From positions 1 through 9,516 of the forward strand of contig URRN01000071.1 of the NCBI GenBank assembly GCA_900550185.1: a stretch of 9,516 bases of DNA. Reading direction: 5' to 3'. Of this stretch, positions 1 through 5,643 are shown in pieces. A program made the translations under genes and the position numbers. The stretch comes from an uncultured Collinsella sp. (lineage in GTDB: Bacteria > Actinomycetota > Coriobacteriia > Coriobacteriales > Coriobacteriaceae). The first letter of the stretch is position 1, and each line of letters begins with the position of its first letter. The notes under the pieces are model-generated. The model was not told where the DNA came from, ran no database searches, and saw only the letters and a program-made list of their open reading frames with translations.

Positions 1-1107
1 ACGCAGCGCAGGCTCGTCTTCGCAGTACGTCTCGATGTGCACGGTGCGGCCATTGGCAGATAGCCCAGCCGTCTCAACCGCATCACCGTCGCCGCCCTCG
101 GGATCCCAGCCATCCCCACCGGCAAGCACCTGCTCGCGAGCGTACCCGGCGGCAGCCATCACATCGAGTTTATTTGCCCACGGCACCCAGTCGGTAGTAT
201 CACCCGCCGGCCCATGCAGGATTGCGCCAGCATACTGCGCGCAGCTGTGCGCCGCCGGCTTATTCCAATCCCACCAGCCTTCGCGCTTGATATGTCGCCC
301 CAGCCAGCAATCGATCAGCACAGTTTGCGCCCATTCGCGCCAAGGACGACCCAGGTAGACCGAATCCGGCGCCACGCCATCCGGAGCTGTAAACGAACAG
401 CCGTGGAACACAAATCCGTACGGCTCGCCTTTAGGCGTGGAGGCTGCCGTTACATACCCGTTGACATCCATATCGCGATTGAGCGAGCGAATCTCGCACC
501 CCTCAAAGTAGGCACGCGCGCCGCCAAAGATAAAGTCGACATCGCCCTCGATCCGGCAACGTCGAAAATACTGGCGCCCCACCCGGCGCGGCGCATACTG
601 TTTGGGTCCTATAAACCCGCCCGGTTTGGCCTCATGCGGCGGCAGCGGACCCAAAAACAGTGTGTCCTGGTGCCCCTTAATGCAGCAGGCATCGACAACC
701 AGACGGTCGCCATCGGCATACAGGGCAATCGCCTGACCGACCTCGCGCCCATCGCCCGCATCGTTTTCGATCGTGAGGTTCTCGAGCCGTACGTCGTCGG
801 CATCGACCAAAACGGTATAGGTCCTAAACGTGCCGAGCGTGCCGTCCACGCCCGAGCCGTCCTCCGAAGGCATCTTGGCACCCAGGCTGCCCACGATACG
901 CACGCTGTCGGCCGTCTCTCCCTCAATCGTCACATGCGAGCGATGAATCTCGACCCGCTCGCGATACTCGCCCGGATCGACGCGAATCATCACCGGTTGC
1001 TCGGCATCCGGATAGAGCTGATCGGCTGCCGCCAAGGCATCGGAAATCGTTGGATACGCTCCTGCCGCAGCCCTCGAAACGCGCAGCGTATAGATACTTT
1101 CGCTCAT
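1..1107 (-). CDS. Pectinesterase (pectin methylesterase, CE8), 3' end cut by window edge
   Basis: The enzyme hydrolyses methyl esters of (oligo)galacturonate, giving free carboxylates and methanol. The frame is open from the ATG at 1105-1107 to position 1, 369 codons with no stop, so the C-terminus lies outside the window. CE8 signatures are all present: QAIAL with Q125, GHQDTLF (145-151; Q147 and general acid D148), GDVDFIFGG (188-196; nucleophile D191), and LGRPW (252-256; R254, W256). These match the catalytic set known from Erwinia PemA. Residues 152-180 form a loop (GPLPP, GFIGPKQYAPR) typical of bacterial intracellular pectinesterases. The N-terminus (MSESIYTLRV) is not a signal peptide, so a cytoplasmic location is inferred. 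The start overlaps the stop of the upstream esterase gene (ATGA, 1104-1107), which indicates translational coupling; a GGGAG lies 11 bases before the ATG. Family assignment is very secure. Confidence 0.95.
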   Translation of the reverse strand, partial: MSESIYTLRVSRAAAGAYPTISDALAAADQLYPDAEQPVMIRVDPGEYRERVEIHRSHVTIEGETADSVRIVGSLGAKMPSEDGSGVDGTLGTFRTYTVLVDADDVRLENLTIENDAGDGREVGQAIALYADGDRLVVDACCIKGHQDTLFLGPLPPHEAKPGGFIGPKQYAPRRVGRQYFRRCRIEGDVDFIFGGARAYFEGCEIRSLNRDMDVNGYVTAASTPKGEPYGFVFHGCSFTAPDGVAPDSVYLGRPWREWAQTVLIDCWLGRHIKREGWWDWNKPAAHSCAQYAGAILHGPAGDTTDWVPWANKLDVMAAAGYAREQVLAGGDGWDPEGGDGDAVETAGLSANGRTVHIETYCEDEPALR

Positions 1108-1913
1108 CGTCCATCACGCTCCCAGGAAGCGAACTGTTCAGGCCAGCCCTGAACTTGTGGCTGAATATGCTCGGCGCAGCCCTTAAATGCCGTTAGGGCC
1201 GTGGCGAGCGATGCCCCATGCTTTCCATGCGGAAAGACATGTAGGCTAAAGCCAATCCCGTGGTCGGCAAGAGCCTGCGCAAGAAGGAGGCTATTTTGAA
1301 CTGGTACCGATGCATCCTCGGCGGTATGCCACAAGAACGTACGGGGGAAGCCCTCGCCCACCATATTCTCGATCGACAACTTTTGAGCCAAAGCGCCATC
1401 GGCACCCGTTAGGTGTTCAAATGAACCACGATGAGCATAGGCCCCCGAGCTTACGACCGGATAGCCCAAGCAAAGTGCGTCAGGCCGAATCGACTCAGGA
1501 GATGCCGCAATCGACTCTGCAAGCCAGGGTTGGTCCCAAAGCGCCCCGAGCAAGCCAACTAGATGCCCACCGGCCGAAAAACCCATGACCGTAATCCGAT
1601 CAGGATCGACACAGTACTCTGCCGCATGGCCTCGGACGGTATCGACCGCCCGCGCGAGTTCTTGCAATGCCAGCGGATAGACAGCCGGAGCAACCGAGTA
1701 GTTCAGCACAAACGCTTGGTAGCCCATCGCCAACAAACGGAGCGCTACCGGCTCGCCTTCGCGCGGCGAAACGTGATCGTAGCCGCCTCCTGGCACGACC
1801 ACAACTGCAGGCAGCGGTTTTAAAGCATAAGCATCTTCGGTCGGGGCAAAAACATAAGACGTAATCGTGGCAGACGAGCCATCGACCCCGACAGGAATCG
1901 TTTTATTGAGCAT
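1104..1913 (-). CDS. Alpha/beta-hydrolase acetylesterase, probably deacetylates pectin oligosaccharides
   Basis: This is a 269-residue alpha/beta hydrolase of the BD-FAE/acetylesterase (lipase-like) type. VVVVPGGGY (37-45) forms the oxyanion-hole region, and GFSAGGH (111-117) holds nucleophile S113. D200 (in TAEDASVPV) and H232 (in HGKHGAS) are the likely acid and base. There is no signal peptide. Because it sits between polygalacturonase and pectinesterase genes, its substrate is inferred to be O-acetyl groups on imported galacturonides; acetyl-xylan or another sugar ester cannot be excluded. The start is placed at the ATG at 1911-1913 because AAAGGGA lies 4 bases upstream; an in-frame extension 17 codons upstream has no better ribosome site. 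The gene follows the polygalacturonase after 104 bases and overlaps the pectinesterase start by 4 bases. Family confidence is high; substrate confidence is moderate. Confidence 0.85.
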   Translation of the reverse strand: MLNKTIPVGVDGSSATITSYVFAPTEDAYALKPLPAVVVVPGGGYDHVSPREGEPVALRLLAMGYQAFVLNYSVAPAVYPLALQELARAVDTVRGHAAEYCVDPDRITVMGFSAGGHLVGLLGALWDQPWLAESIAASPESIRPDALCLGYPVVSSGAYAHRGSFEHLTGADGALAQKLSIENMVGEGFPRTFLWHTAEDASVPVQNSLLLAQALADHGIGFSLHVFPHGKHGASLATALTAFKGCAEHIQPQVQGWPEQFASWERDGR

Positions 1914-1965
1914 GTATTCCCTTTCACCATGATGCGTAGCGCAGCGCACACGGCCGTATCGCACA

Positions 1966-2002
1966 AGGGCTGCATTGCCGATTTATCCGACAATGCAGCC
2001 CT
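1966..2002 (-). other. Intercistronic 12-bp perfect hairpin between polygalacturonase and acetylesterase
   Basis: The arms AGGGCTGCATTG (1966-1977) and CAATGCAGCCCT (1991-2002) pair perfectly over 12 bp around a 13-base loop. The hairpin starts 16 bases after the polygalacturonase stop. In the minus-strand transcript it is followed by TTGTGCG, not a U-run, so it is a poor intrinsic terminator. It may be an RNA-stabilising or processing hairpin, or a partial attenuator that lowers expression of the two esterases. A weak promoter-like pair (TTGATG, 18 bases, GATAAA) overlaps it, but I do not consider that convincing. Confidence 0.6.
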
Positions 2003-2017
2003 GGTCATCAACCCGAG

Positions 2018-3613
2018 TTAGGAACGGACAACCTTGTCGACGTTCTGGAGCTGCAGCTCCTCGCCGTCCTGGCCCTCGATCACCACATTTTGCAGGTCGA
2101 GCACCTTGACGTTTTGCGCAATGATGCCCTGACGCACCATGGGCTCAACGCCGCAGGCCATGGCCGGGACAAAGGGCTCGGCATCGTCGGCAAAGGTCAC
2201 GTGAACGTCTTGGAACGTCAGACGCGTCACCTTGCTCTCGGGCAGACCCGTGATATAGGCCGCGGCAGCATGGCAGTTGGTGGCCTCGATATCGCAAAAC
2301 GTCGTGGCACCAAAGCCGGGCGTGCGGTCGTCGACAGGCAGCGTCTCGCGAGACTGCACGTAATCGGTCTTGCCGTCCTTGTCGCAGAAGTAGAAGGAGT
2401 TGACCACGAAGGGCGTGAGCACCTCATCCATGCGAATGTGCTCAAAGGTAATGCCCTCGTTGACGGCATCCTTGCCGCGCCCGCGGCGGGTCTTGACGCG
2501 CAGGCCGCGGTCGGTGCGCTCAAAGACGCACTTGCTCACGGTAAGGTCCTTGATGCCGCCGGCAGCCTCTGAACCCAGGACCACGGCGCCGTGACCATCG
2601 TGCATGTAGCAGTGAGAGATCAGCACGTCGTGCGTGGCGGGACGAAGCTCGGGCTCAATACCCAGCTTGCCGCTCTTGATGGCGATGCAGTCGTCGCCCA
2701 CCGAGAACTGGCAGCCCAAGATGCGGACAAAGCCGCAGCTCTCAGGATCGAAGCCGTCGGTGTTGTGGGAGTTCTTGGGACCCTCGATGGACAGGCAGAG
2801 CGCATCGACGTGCTCGCACAGGATGGGGTGGATGTTCCACGCCGGGCTATTGCGCACGGTGAAGCCGGCCAAGCTCACGTTCTCACACTCGGATAGGAAG
2901 ATCATGCGCGGGCGGGCGACCTCACGGCCCTCCTCCGGGCGAAAGATGTTCTTAAAGTCCTTGTTCCACCAGTTGTCCTCGGCAAAATCAGTCTGACCGT
3001 CGATCGCGCCGCGACCATAGATGCACACGTCGTGCACGCTCAGACCCGTAAAGGTAGAGCAGTAGGTCGAGAAGCTCTCGCCCTCCCAGCGGCCCAGGGG
3101 CAGCATATCGGTGCCGGCATACCCGGCACCCTCGTTGCCCGTGACCGTGCCCGGAATGTAGGCAAGCGAGGCACGATCGTGGCGGGCCAGCAGCACCGCT
3201 CCCTCGGCGAGCTCGATGTTGATATTGCTCTTAAGAAAGAGAGACTTGATGCGATAACTACCGGCGGGGATCAGCACGCGGCCACCCTTGGGGCAGGCCA
3301 TGATGGCAGCCTGGATGTTGGTGGTGTCATCATGCTCGGCATCGCCCTTGGCGCCACAGTCGCGAACGTTGATGGTAAAGGGCTCAGCCGGCGTGGTGAC
3401 ACCTACGCTCAGCTCACGCTCGCCACAAACAAAACGAACCAGGTTGCGCTTGCCGGGGGTCAGGCCGTCGACATAGGTCTCGACCGTATTCGTGGTACCG
3501 GCGGGCTCGTCGTTGACAAAGATCTCCCACGTATCGGCGCAGGTAAAGTAACCGCCGTCGTCAAGCTCGATAACCGCCGCGCGCGCGTTGCGCCAGATAA
3601 CGTTCGTCTCCAT
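2018..3613 (-). CDS. GH28 polygalacturonase, probably an intracellular exo-acting enzyme on oligogalacturonides
   Basis: The 531-residue glycoside hydrolase hydrolyses alpha-1,4 galacturonosyl bonds. Residues about 1-80 look like a fibronectin-III-type N-terminal domain, as in bacterial exo-polygalacturonases. The right-handed beta-helix begins at about 80 (NVRDCGAKGD). GH28 catalytic signatures appear in order: NTDG (284-287; D286), GDDCIAIKSG (306-315; D307, D308), GHG (340-342; H341), and RVK (372-374), a variant of the usual RIK. The N-terminus has no signal peptide, so a cytoplasmic location is inferred. The ATG at 3611-3613 is chosen because GAGGGAG lies 6 bases upstream; a TTG five codons earlier has no ribosome site and would lie in this motif. 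The gene follows the transporter's terminator, with no strong promoter visible between them. Exo rather than endo action is inferred from the N-terminal domain and location. Confidence 0.94.
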   Translation of the reverse strand: METNVIWRNARAAVIELDDGGYFTCADTWEIFVNDEPAGTTNTVETYVDGLTPGKRNLVRFVCGERELSVGVTTPAEPFTINVRDCGAKGDAEHDDTTNIQAAIMACPKGGRVLIPAGSYRIKSLFLKSNINIELAEGAVLLARHDRASLAYIPGTVTGNEGAGYAGTDMLPLGRWEGESFSTYCSTFTGLSVHDVCIYGRGAIDGQTDFAEDNWWNKDFKNIFRPEEGREVARPRMIFLSECENVSLAGFTVRNSPAWNIHPILCEHVDALCLSIEGPKNSHNTDGFDPESCGFVRILGCQFSVGDDCIAIKSGKLGIEPELRPATHDVLISHCYMHDGHGAVVLGSEAAGGIKDLTVSKCVFERTDRGLRVKTRRGRGKDAVNEGITFEHIRMDEVLTPFVVNSFYFCDKDGKTDYVQSRETLPVDDRTPGFGATTFCDIEATNCHAAAAYITGLPESKVTRLTFQDVHVTFADDAEPFVPAMACGVEPMVRQGIIAQNVKVLDLQNVVIEGQDGEELQLQNVDKVVRS

Positions 3614-3661
3614 GGGTTTCTCCCTCAAAAAGATGCTCTAAAGGCAAATTGTACGCTGTTG

Positions 3662-3705
3662 AAAAAGGGCCGTGCCTGCCGGCGGAATTCCGGTGGCACG
3701 GCCCT
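3662..3705 (-). terminator. Rho-independent terminator after the transporter gene
   Basis: Arms 3666-3676 and 3695-3705 pair perfectly over 11 bp (AGGGCCGTGCC with GGCACGGCCCT), and a further short GC stem is possible inside the loop. Read on the minus strand, the stem is followed directly by TTTTT (3662-3666). It lies 23 bases beyond the transporter stop and 49 bases before the polygalacturonase ATG, so the transporter transcript should mostly end here. Confidence 0.88.
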
Positions 3706-3728
3706 GTGATTTGGACGATATGTCGGCC

Positions 3729-5288
3729 TTACTCGGCGGGAGTTACGCTACCGTCCTGGAAGCCAACGTTGTTGTGGGCAAAGCAGTCCTCGTACTTAAA
3801 GCCGGAGAGCTCCTCGCAAAGCGCCTTGACCTCGGGCTTGACGTCGGCCATCTTGCCACCCTCCTTGACTCGGTGAATCTCGTCGCAAAGGACGTCGCAC
3901 TGCTCCTTGTCGATCTTGATGCCGCGGGCAAGGACGGCCGCAAGCAGGAAGAAGCCGGCGCAGCCGATGATCATGTAGCCGCAGATATACAGAGGCACGG
4001 TAGCGGGCTGGGTCACGGCGTCGCTATTGCCGGCGGTCTGAATGAAGCCGGAGGCAGCAAGGACGATAGCCCACACGTTGACGGCGATAGCCTGGGCGAT
4101 CTGCTGGCAGAGCTGCTGAGCGGAGCTGTAGATGCCCTCGCGACGACGCAGGGTGATGAGCTCATCGACATCGGGGATGTAGTTGAGCAGAACATCGGGC
4201 AGGTACTGGAAGCCGACGTAGAAGAACTTCCAGATGGCGAAGATGATGGGGTAGGCGATCATGGCGATGGCGACCGTGGAGGTGCCATTGATCTGACCAA
4301 AGGCGAAGTAGTTGTAGGCGATGATGCACGCAGCGCAACCGACATTTGCGAGGTACCAAGACTTGTGGAAGCCCTTCTTGGCCATGAGAGCGACCCAGAT
4401 GGCGGTGCAGACGATAGCGACGACCTTGCCAGGCATCTCCATCACGGACTCGTAGGACTTAGGAATCTGCAGGCAGTAGACGATGAAGAAGGACAGGCAG
4501 GCAGACCAGCAGGCAGCAGCGAGCTTCGTGGAGACCTGTGCGTACAGGACCTTGCGGAAGGACTTGTTGCGGAAGGTGGAGATTACGTCGATGAAGAACT
4601 TCTTGATACCCTCGCCGACGCTCTCGATCTTCTCCTGAGCGACCTCCTCGGGGGTGTGCTCCCACGTGGACAGGTACACACAAAGCAGCGAGATTGCCAT
4701 GACCGAAGCGTTGATCGTAGCGATGATGAAGTAGCTGAACGGGTTGGTCTCGCCGAAGGTGCCAAAGCCGAAGCCCACAAGTGCAGCCATCAGGAAGCCG
4801 GCGGCGTTACCAAAGAGATGCTTGTAGCCGGTGAGGTACGTACGCTCCTTGAAGTCGTCGGTCATCTCGATGGTAAGCGGCGACAGGTTGGCGGTGCAGA
4901 ACGTATACGCGACGTTGTAGATCAGGTACAGCACAAAGTAGTACGGGAAGCCAAACGGCGTAGCCACGAAGATGAGCGGCTCGGCGATCATCATCGGGAT
5001 GGCCAGCAAGATCCAGAAACGACGACGACCAAAGATGCGGCCAATCTTGGTGGCATAGAAGTTATCGGCCACAAAGCCCATCAGCGGGCAAAGAATAGCG
5101 TTGACATAGATGGCAAACGAGCTGATCAGTGCAGCCTCGCCTGCGGACAGGCCACACTCCGTGGACAGGAACAGCACCATGTAGCTGTGCGTAAAGGTCA
5201 GGGCACCGGAATTGAGCATACCGCCCATACCAAAGCCCAAGCGCGTCCAGAATGTGATCTTACGCTTTTTTCCGATCTTATTAGTCAT
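3729..5288 (-). CDS. GPH-family (MelB-like) transporter, probable oligogalacturonide/uronide importer
   Basis: This 519-residue integral membrane protein has about 12 hydrophobic helices and belongs to the glycoside-pentoside-hexuronide:cation symporter family. Hallmarks are GLSAG before helix II, PLMGFVADN (68-76) leading into the basic loop GRIFGRRRFW, EMTDDFKERTYLTGY (141-155) after helix IV, and RRREGIYSSAQQ (381-392). A hydrophilic tail of about 60 residues (457-519) with several cysteines follows the last helix. Uptake of galacturonides is inferred from the neighbouring degradation genes. In a gapless match to MelB, cation-site Asp55 and Asp59 correspond to N63 and C67, and Asp124 probably to T132. 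The start is the ATG at 5286-5288, because AGAGGGAG lies 4 bases upstream; an ATG 17 codons earlier lacks such a site. The gene is preceded by its own operator-bracketed promoter and followed by a terminator. Confidence 0.92.
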   Translation of the reverse strand: MTNKIGKKRKITFWTRLGFGMGGMLNSGALTFTHSYMVLFLSTECGLSAGEAALISSFAIYVNAILCPLMGFVADNFYATKIGRIFGRRRFWILLAIPMMIAEPLIFVATPFGFPYYFVLYLIYNVAYTFCTANLSPLTIEMTDDFKERTYLTGYKHLFGNAAGFLMAALVGFGFGTFGETNPFSYFIIATINASVMAISLLCVYLSTWEHTPEEVAQEKIESVGEGIKKFFIDVISTFRNKSFRKVLYAQVSTKLAAACWSACLSFFIVYCLQIPKSYESVMEMPGKVVAIVCTAIWVALMAKKGFHKSWYLANVGCAACIIAYNYFAFGQINGTSTVAIAMIAYPIIFAIWKFFYVGFQYLPDVLLNYIPDVDELITLRRREGIYSSAQQLCQQIAQAIAVNVWAIVLAASGFIQTAGNSDAVTQPATVPLYICGYMIIGCAGFFLLAAVLARGIKIDKEQCDVLCDEIHRVKEGGKMADVKPEVKALCEELSGFKYEDCFAHNNVGFQDGSVTPAE

Positions 5289-5368
5289 CGAGCTCCCTCT
5301 CTTTTCTCGATTGTCTTGCAGCAAGACATTGGAGTCCACACTGACATCTGTCTGCCCAGCGTTCAGGG

Positions 5369-5378
5369 TGAACGTTTA
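5369..5378. promoter_or_regulatory. Operator-like site A (TGAACGTTTA), at the predicted transcription start
   Basis: One of three copies of a GGTGAACGTTYA motif in this region. Its central CG is at 5373-5374, 40 bp from the centre of site B. It falls just downstream of the predicted -10 element, where a bound repressor would block initiation. A GTTCA at 5361-5365 forms a second, overlapping inverted pair with its TGAAC. The palindrome with central CG resembles LacI-family operators; the regulator is not encoded in the window. Confidence 0.65.
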
Positions 5379-5383
5379 GTTAG

Positions 5384-5412
5384 ATTATGCGCGATTGCTT
5401 ATGACAGGTGAA
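5384..5412 (-). promoter_or_regulatory. Predicted promoter of the transporter gene
   Basis: On the minus strand, TTCACC (5407-5412; four of six matches to TTGACA) and CATAAT (5384-5389; five of six to TATAAT) are separated by exactly 17 bases. Transcription would start near 5377, giving a leader of about 88 bases before the transporter ATG. The -35 lies inside operator B and the start inside operator A, which supports a repressible promoter. The call rests on consensus matching only. Confidence 0.55.
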
Positions 5413-5419
5413 CGTTCAC
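5408..5419. promoter_or_regulatory. Operator-like site B (perfect palindrome GTGAACGTTCAC), overlapping the -35
   Basis: This is a perfect 12-bp inverted repeat centred at 5413-5414 and the best-conserved of the three motif copies. It covers most of the predicted -35 of the transporter promoter. Its form, an even palindrome with central CG, is typical of LacI-family operators. The likely inducer would be a pectin breakdown product, which is inferred from the neighbouring genes. Confidence 0.72.
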
Positions 5420-5432
5420 TTGCATATTATCC

Positions 5433-5461
5433 CCGAACGGTCGATTTTTACCGCCGAACGG
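5433..5461. repeat. Pair of CCGAACGG direct repeats, 21 bp apart
   Basis: CCGAACGG occurs at 5433-5440 and 5454-5461, two helical turns apart, directly upstream of the transporter promoter. The first copy sits in a near-palindrome, CGAACGGTCG. The GAACG core is shared with the three main operators, so these may be weaker sites for the same regulator or sites for another one. Function is not known. Confidence 0.45.
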
Positions 5462-5529
5462 ACACAATTGAGATCCTCACACCTATTTTCTGCTGGTAAG
5501 GGTGCCATGCTGGACAGCCATGAGATAGG

Positions 5530-5539
5530 TGAACGTTTA
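5530..5539. promoter_or_regulatory. Operator-like site C (TGAACGTTTA), upstream copy
   Basis: The site has the same core as site A and an identical AGGTGAACGTTTA-type context; its centre at 5534-5535 is 121 bp upstream of site B. No convincing promoter overlaps it. It could be an auxiliary site for repressor looping, though 121 bp is about 11.5 turns and so not ideally phased. Confidence 0.6.
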
Positions 5540-5575
5540 TCAGATTTTCCAACATATTCACTTAACCACGAAGCG

Positions 5576-5608
5576 AAAAAGCCCCGCCGGGATCACTCCC
5601 AACGGGGC
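5576..5608 (-). terminator. Rho-independent terminator after uxaA
   Basis: In minus-strand RNA, GCCCCGUUGGGA pairs with UCCCGGCGGGGC over 12 bp, including two U-G wobbles, and is closed by a GUGA (GNRA) tetraloop. TTTTT follows (5580 down to 5576). In plus-strand RNA the two wobble positions become C-A mismatches, so the element is directional. It starts 35 bases beyond the uxaA stop and separates the uxa unit from the transporter promoter. Confidence 0.9.
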
Positions 5609-5613
5609 AGACG

Positions 5614-5627
5614 ACATAGCGCTATGT
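5614..5627. repeat. 14-bp perfect palindrome ACATAGCGCTATGT
   Basis: This perfect inverted repeat lies between the uxaA stop codon and the uxaA terminator. It is unrelated to the TGAACGTTYA operators. It could be a protein-binding site, or fold as a small hairpin ahead of the terminator. No function is established. Confidence 0.5.
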
Positions 5628-5643
5628 TTGGGCGCACTTGCTG

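Larger units (their letters stand above)
5289..5643. promoter_or_regulatory. 355-base intergenic control region between uxaA and the transporter gene
   Basis: No gene is supported here on either strand. From right to left it holds a 14-bp palindrome and the uxaA terminator, an upstream operator copy, about 70 bases with nothing recognised (5462-5529), a pair of CCGAACGG repeats, a promoter flanked by two operator copies, and a leader of roughly 85-90 bases ending in the transporter ribosome site. Its AT content is clearly higher than in the neighbouring genes. Confidence 0.8.

Noticed and set aside
214..1152. 312-codon plus-strand open frame at the left end
   Set aside because: It lies opposite a pectinesterase frame carrying every CE8 catalytic motif; its own translation shows no recognisable domain.
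3614..3628. Five-codon longer start (TTG) for the polygalacturonase
   Set aside because: The GAGGGAG ribosome site lies within this extension and is correctly spaced for the ATG at 3611-3613.
3614..3675. Promoter for the polygalacturonase (TACAAT at 3647-3652, or TTTTCA with TTTAGA)
   Set aside because: TACAAT has no -35 at proper spacing, and the other pair matches consensus poorly (4/6 and 3/6), so I do not annotate it.
3672..5411. 579-codon open frame on the plus strand opposite the transporter
   Set aside because: It is an antisense shadow of a GC-rich gene: charged, repetitive composition, no family motif and no ribosome site. The minus-strand frame has clear GPH motifs.
5483..5521. 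12-residue minus-strand mini-ORF (MAVQHGTLTSRK) as a possible leader peptide
   Set aside because: No ribosome site, no run of regulatory codons, and it lies upstream of the predicted promoter rather than in the leader.
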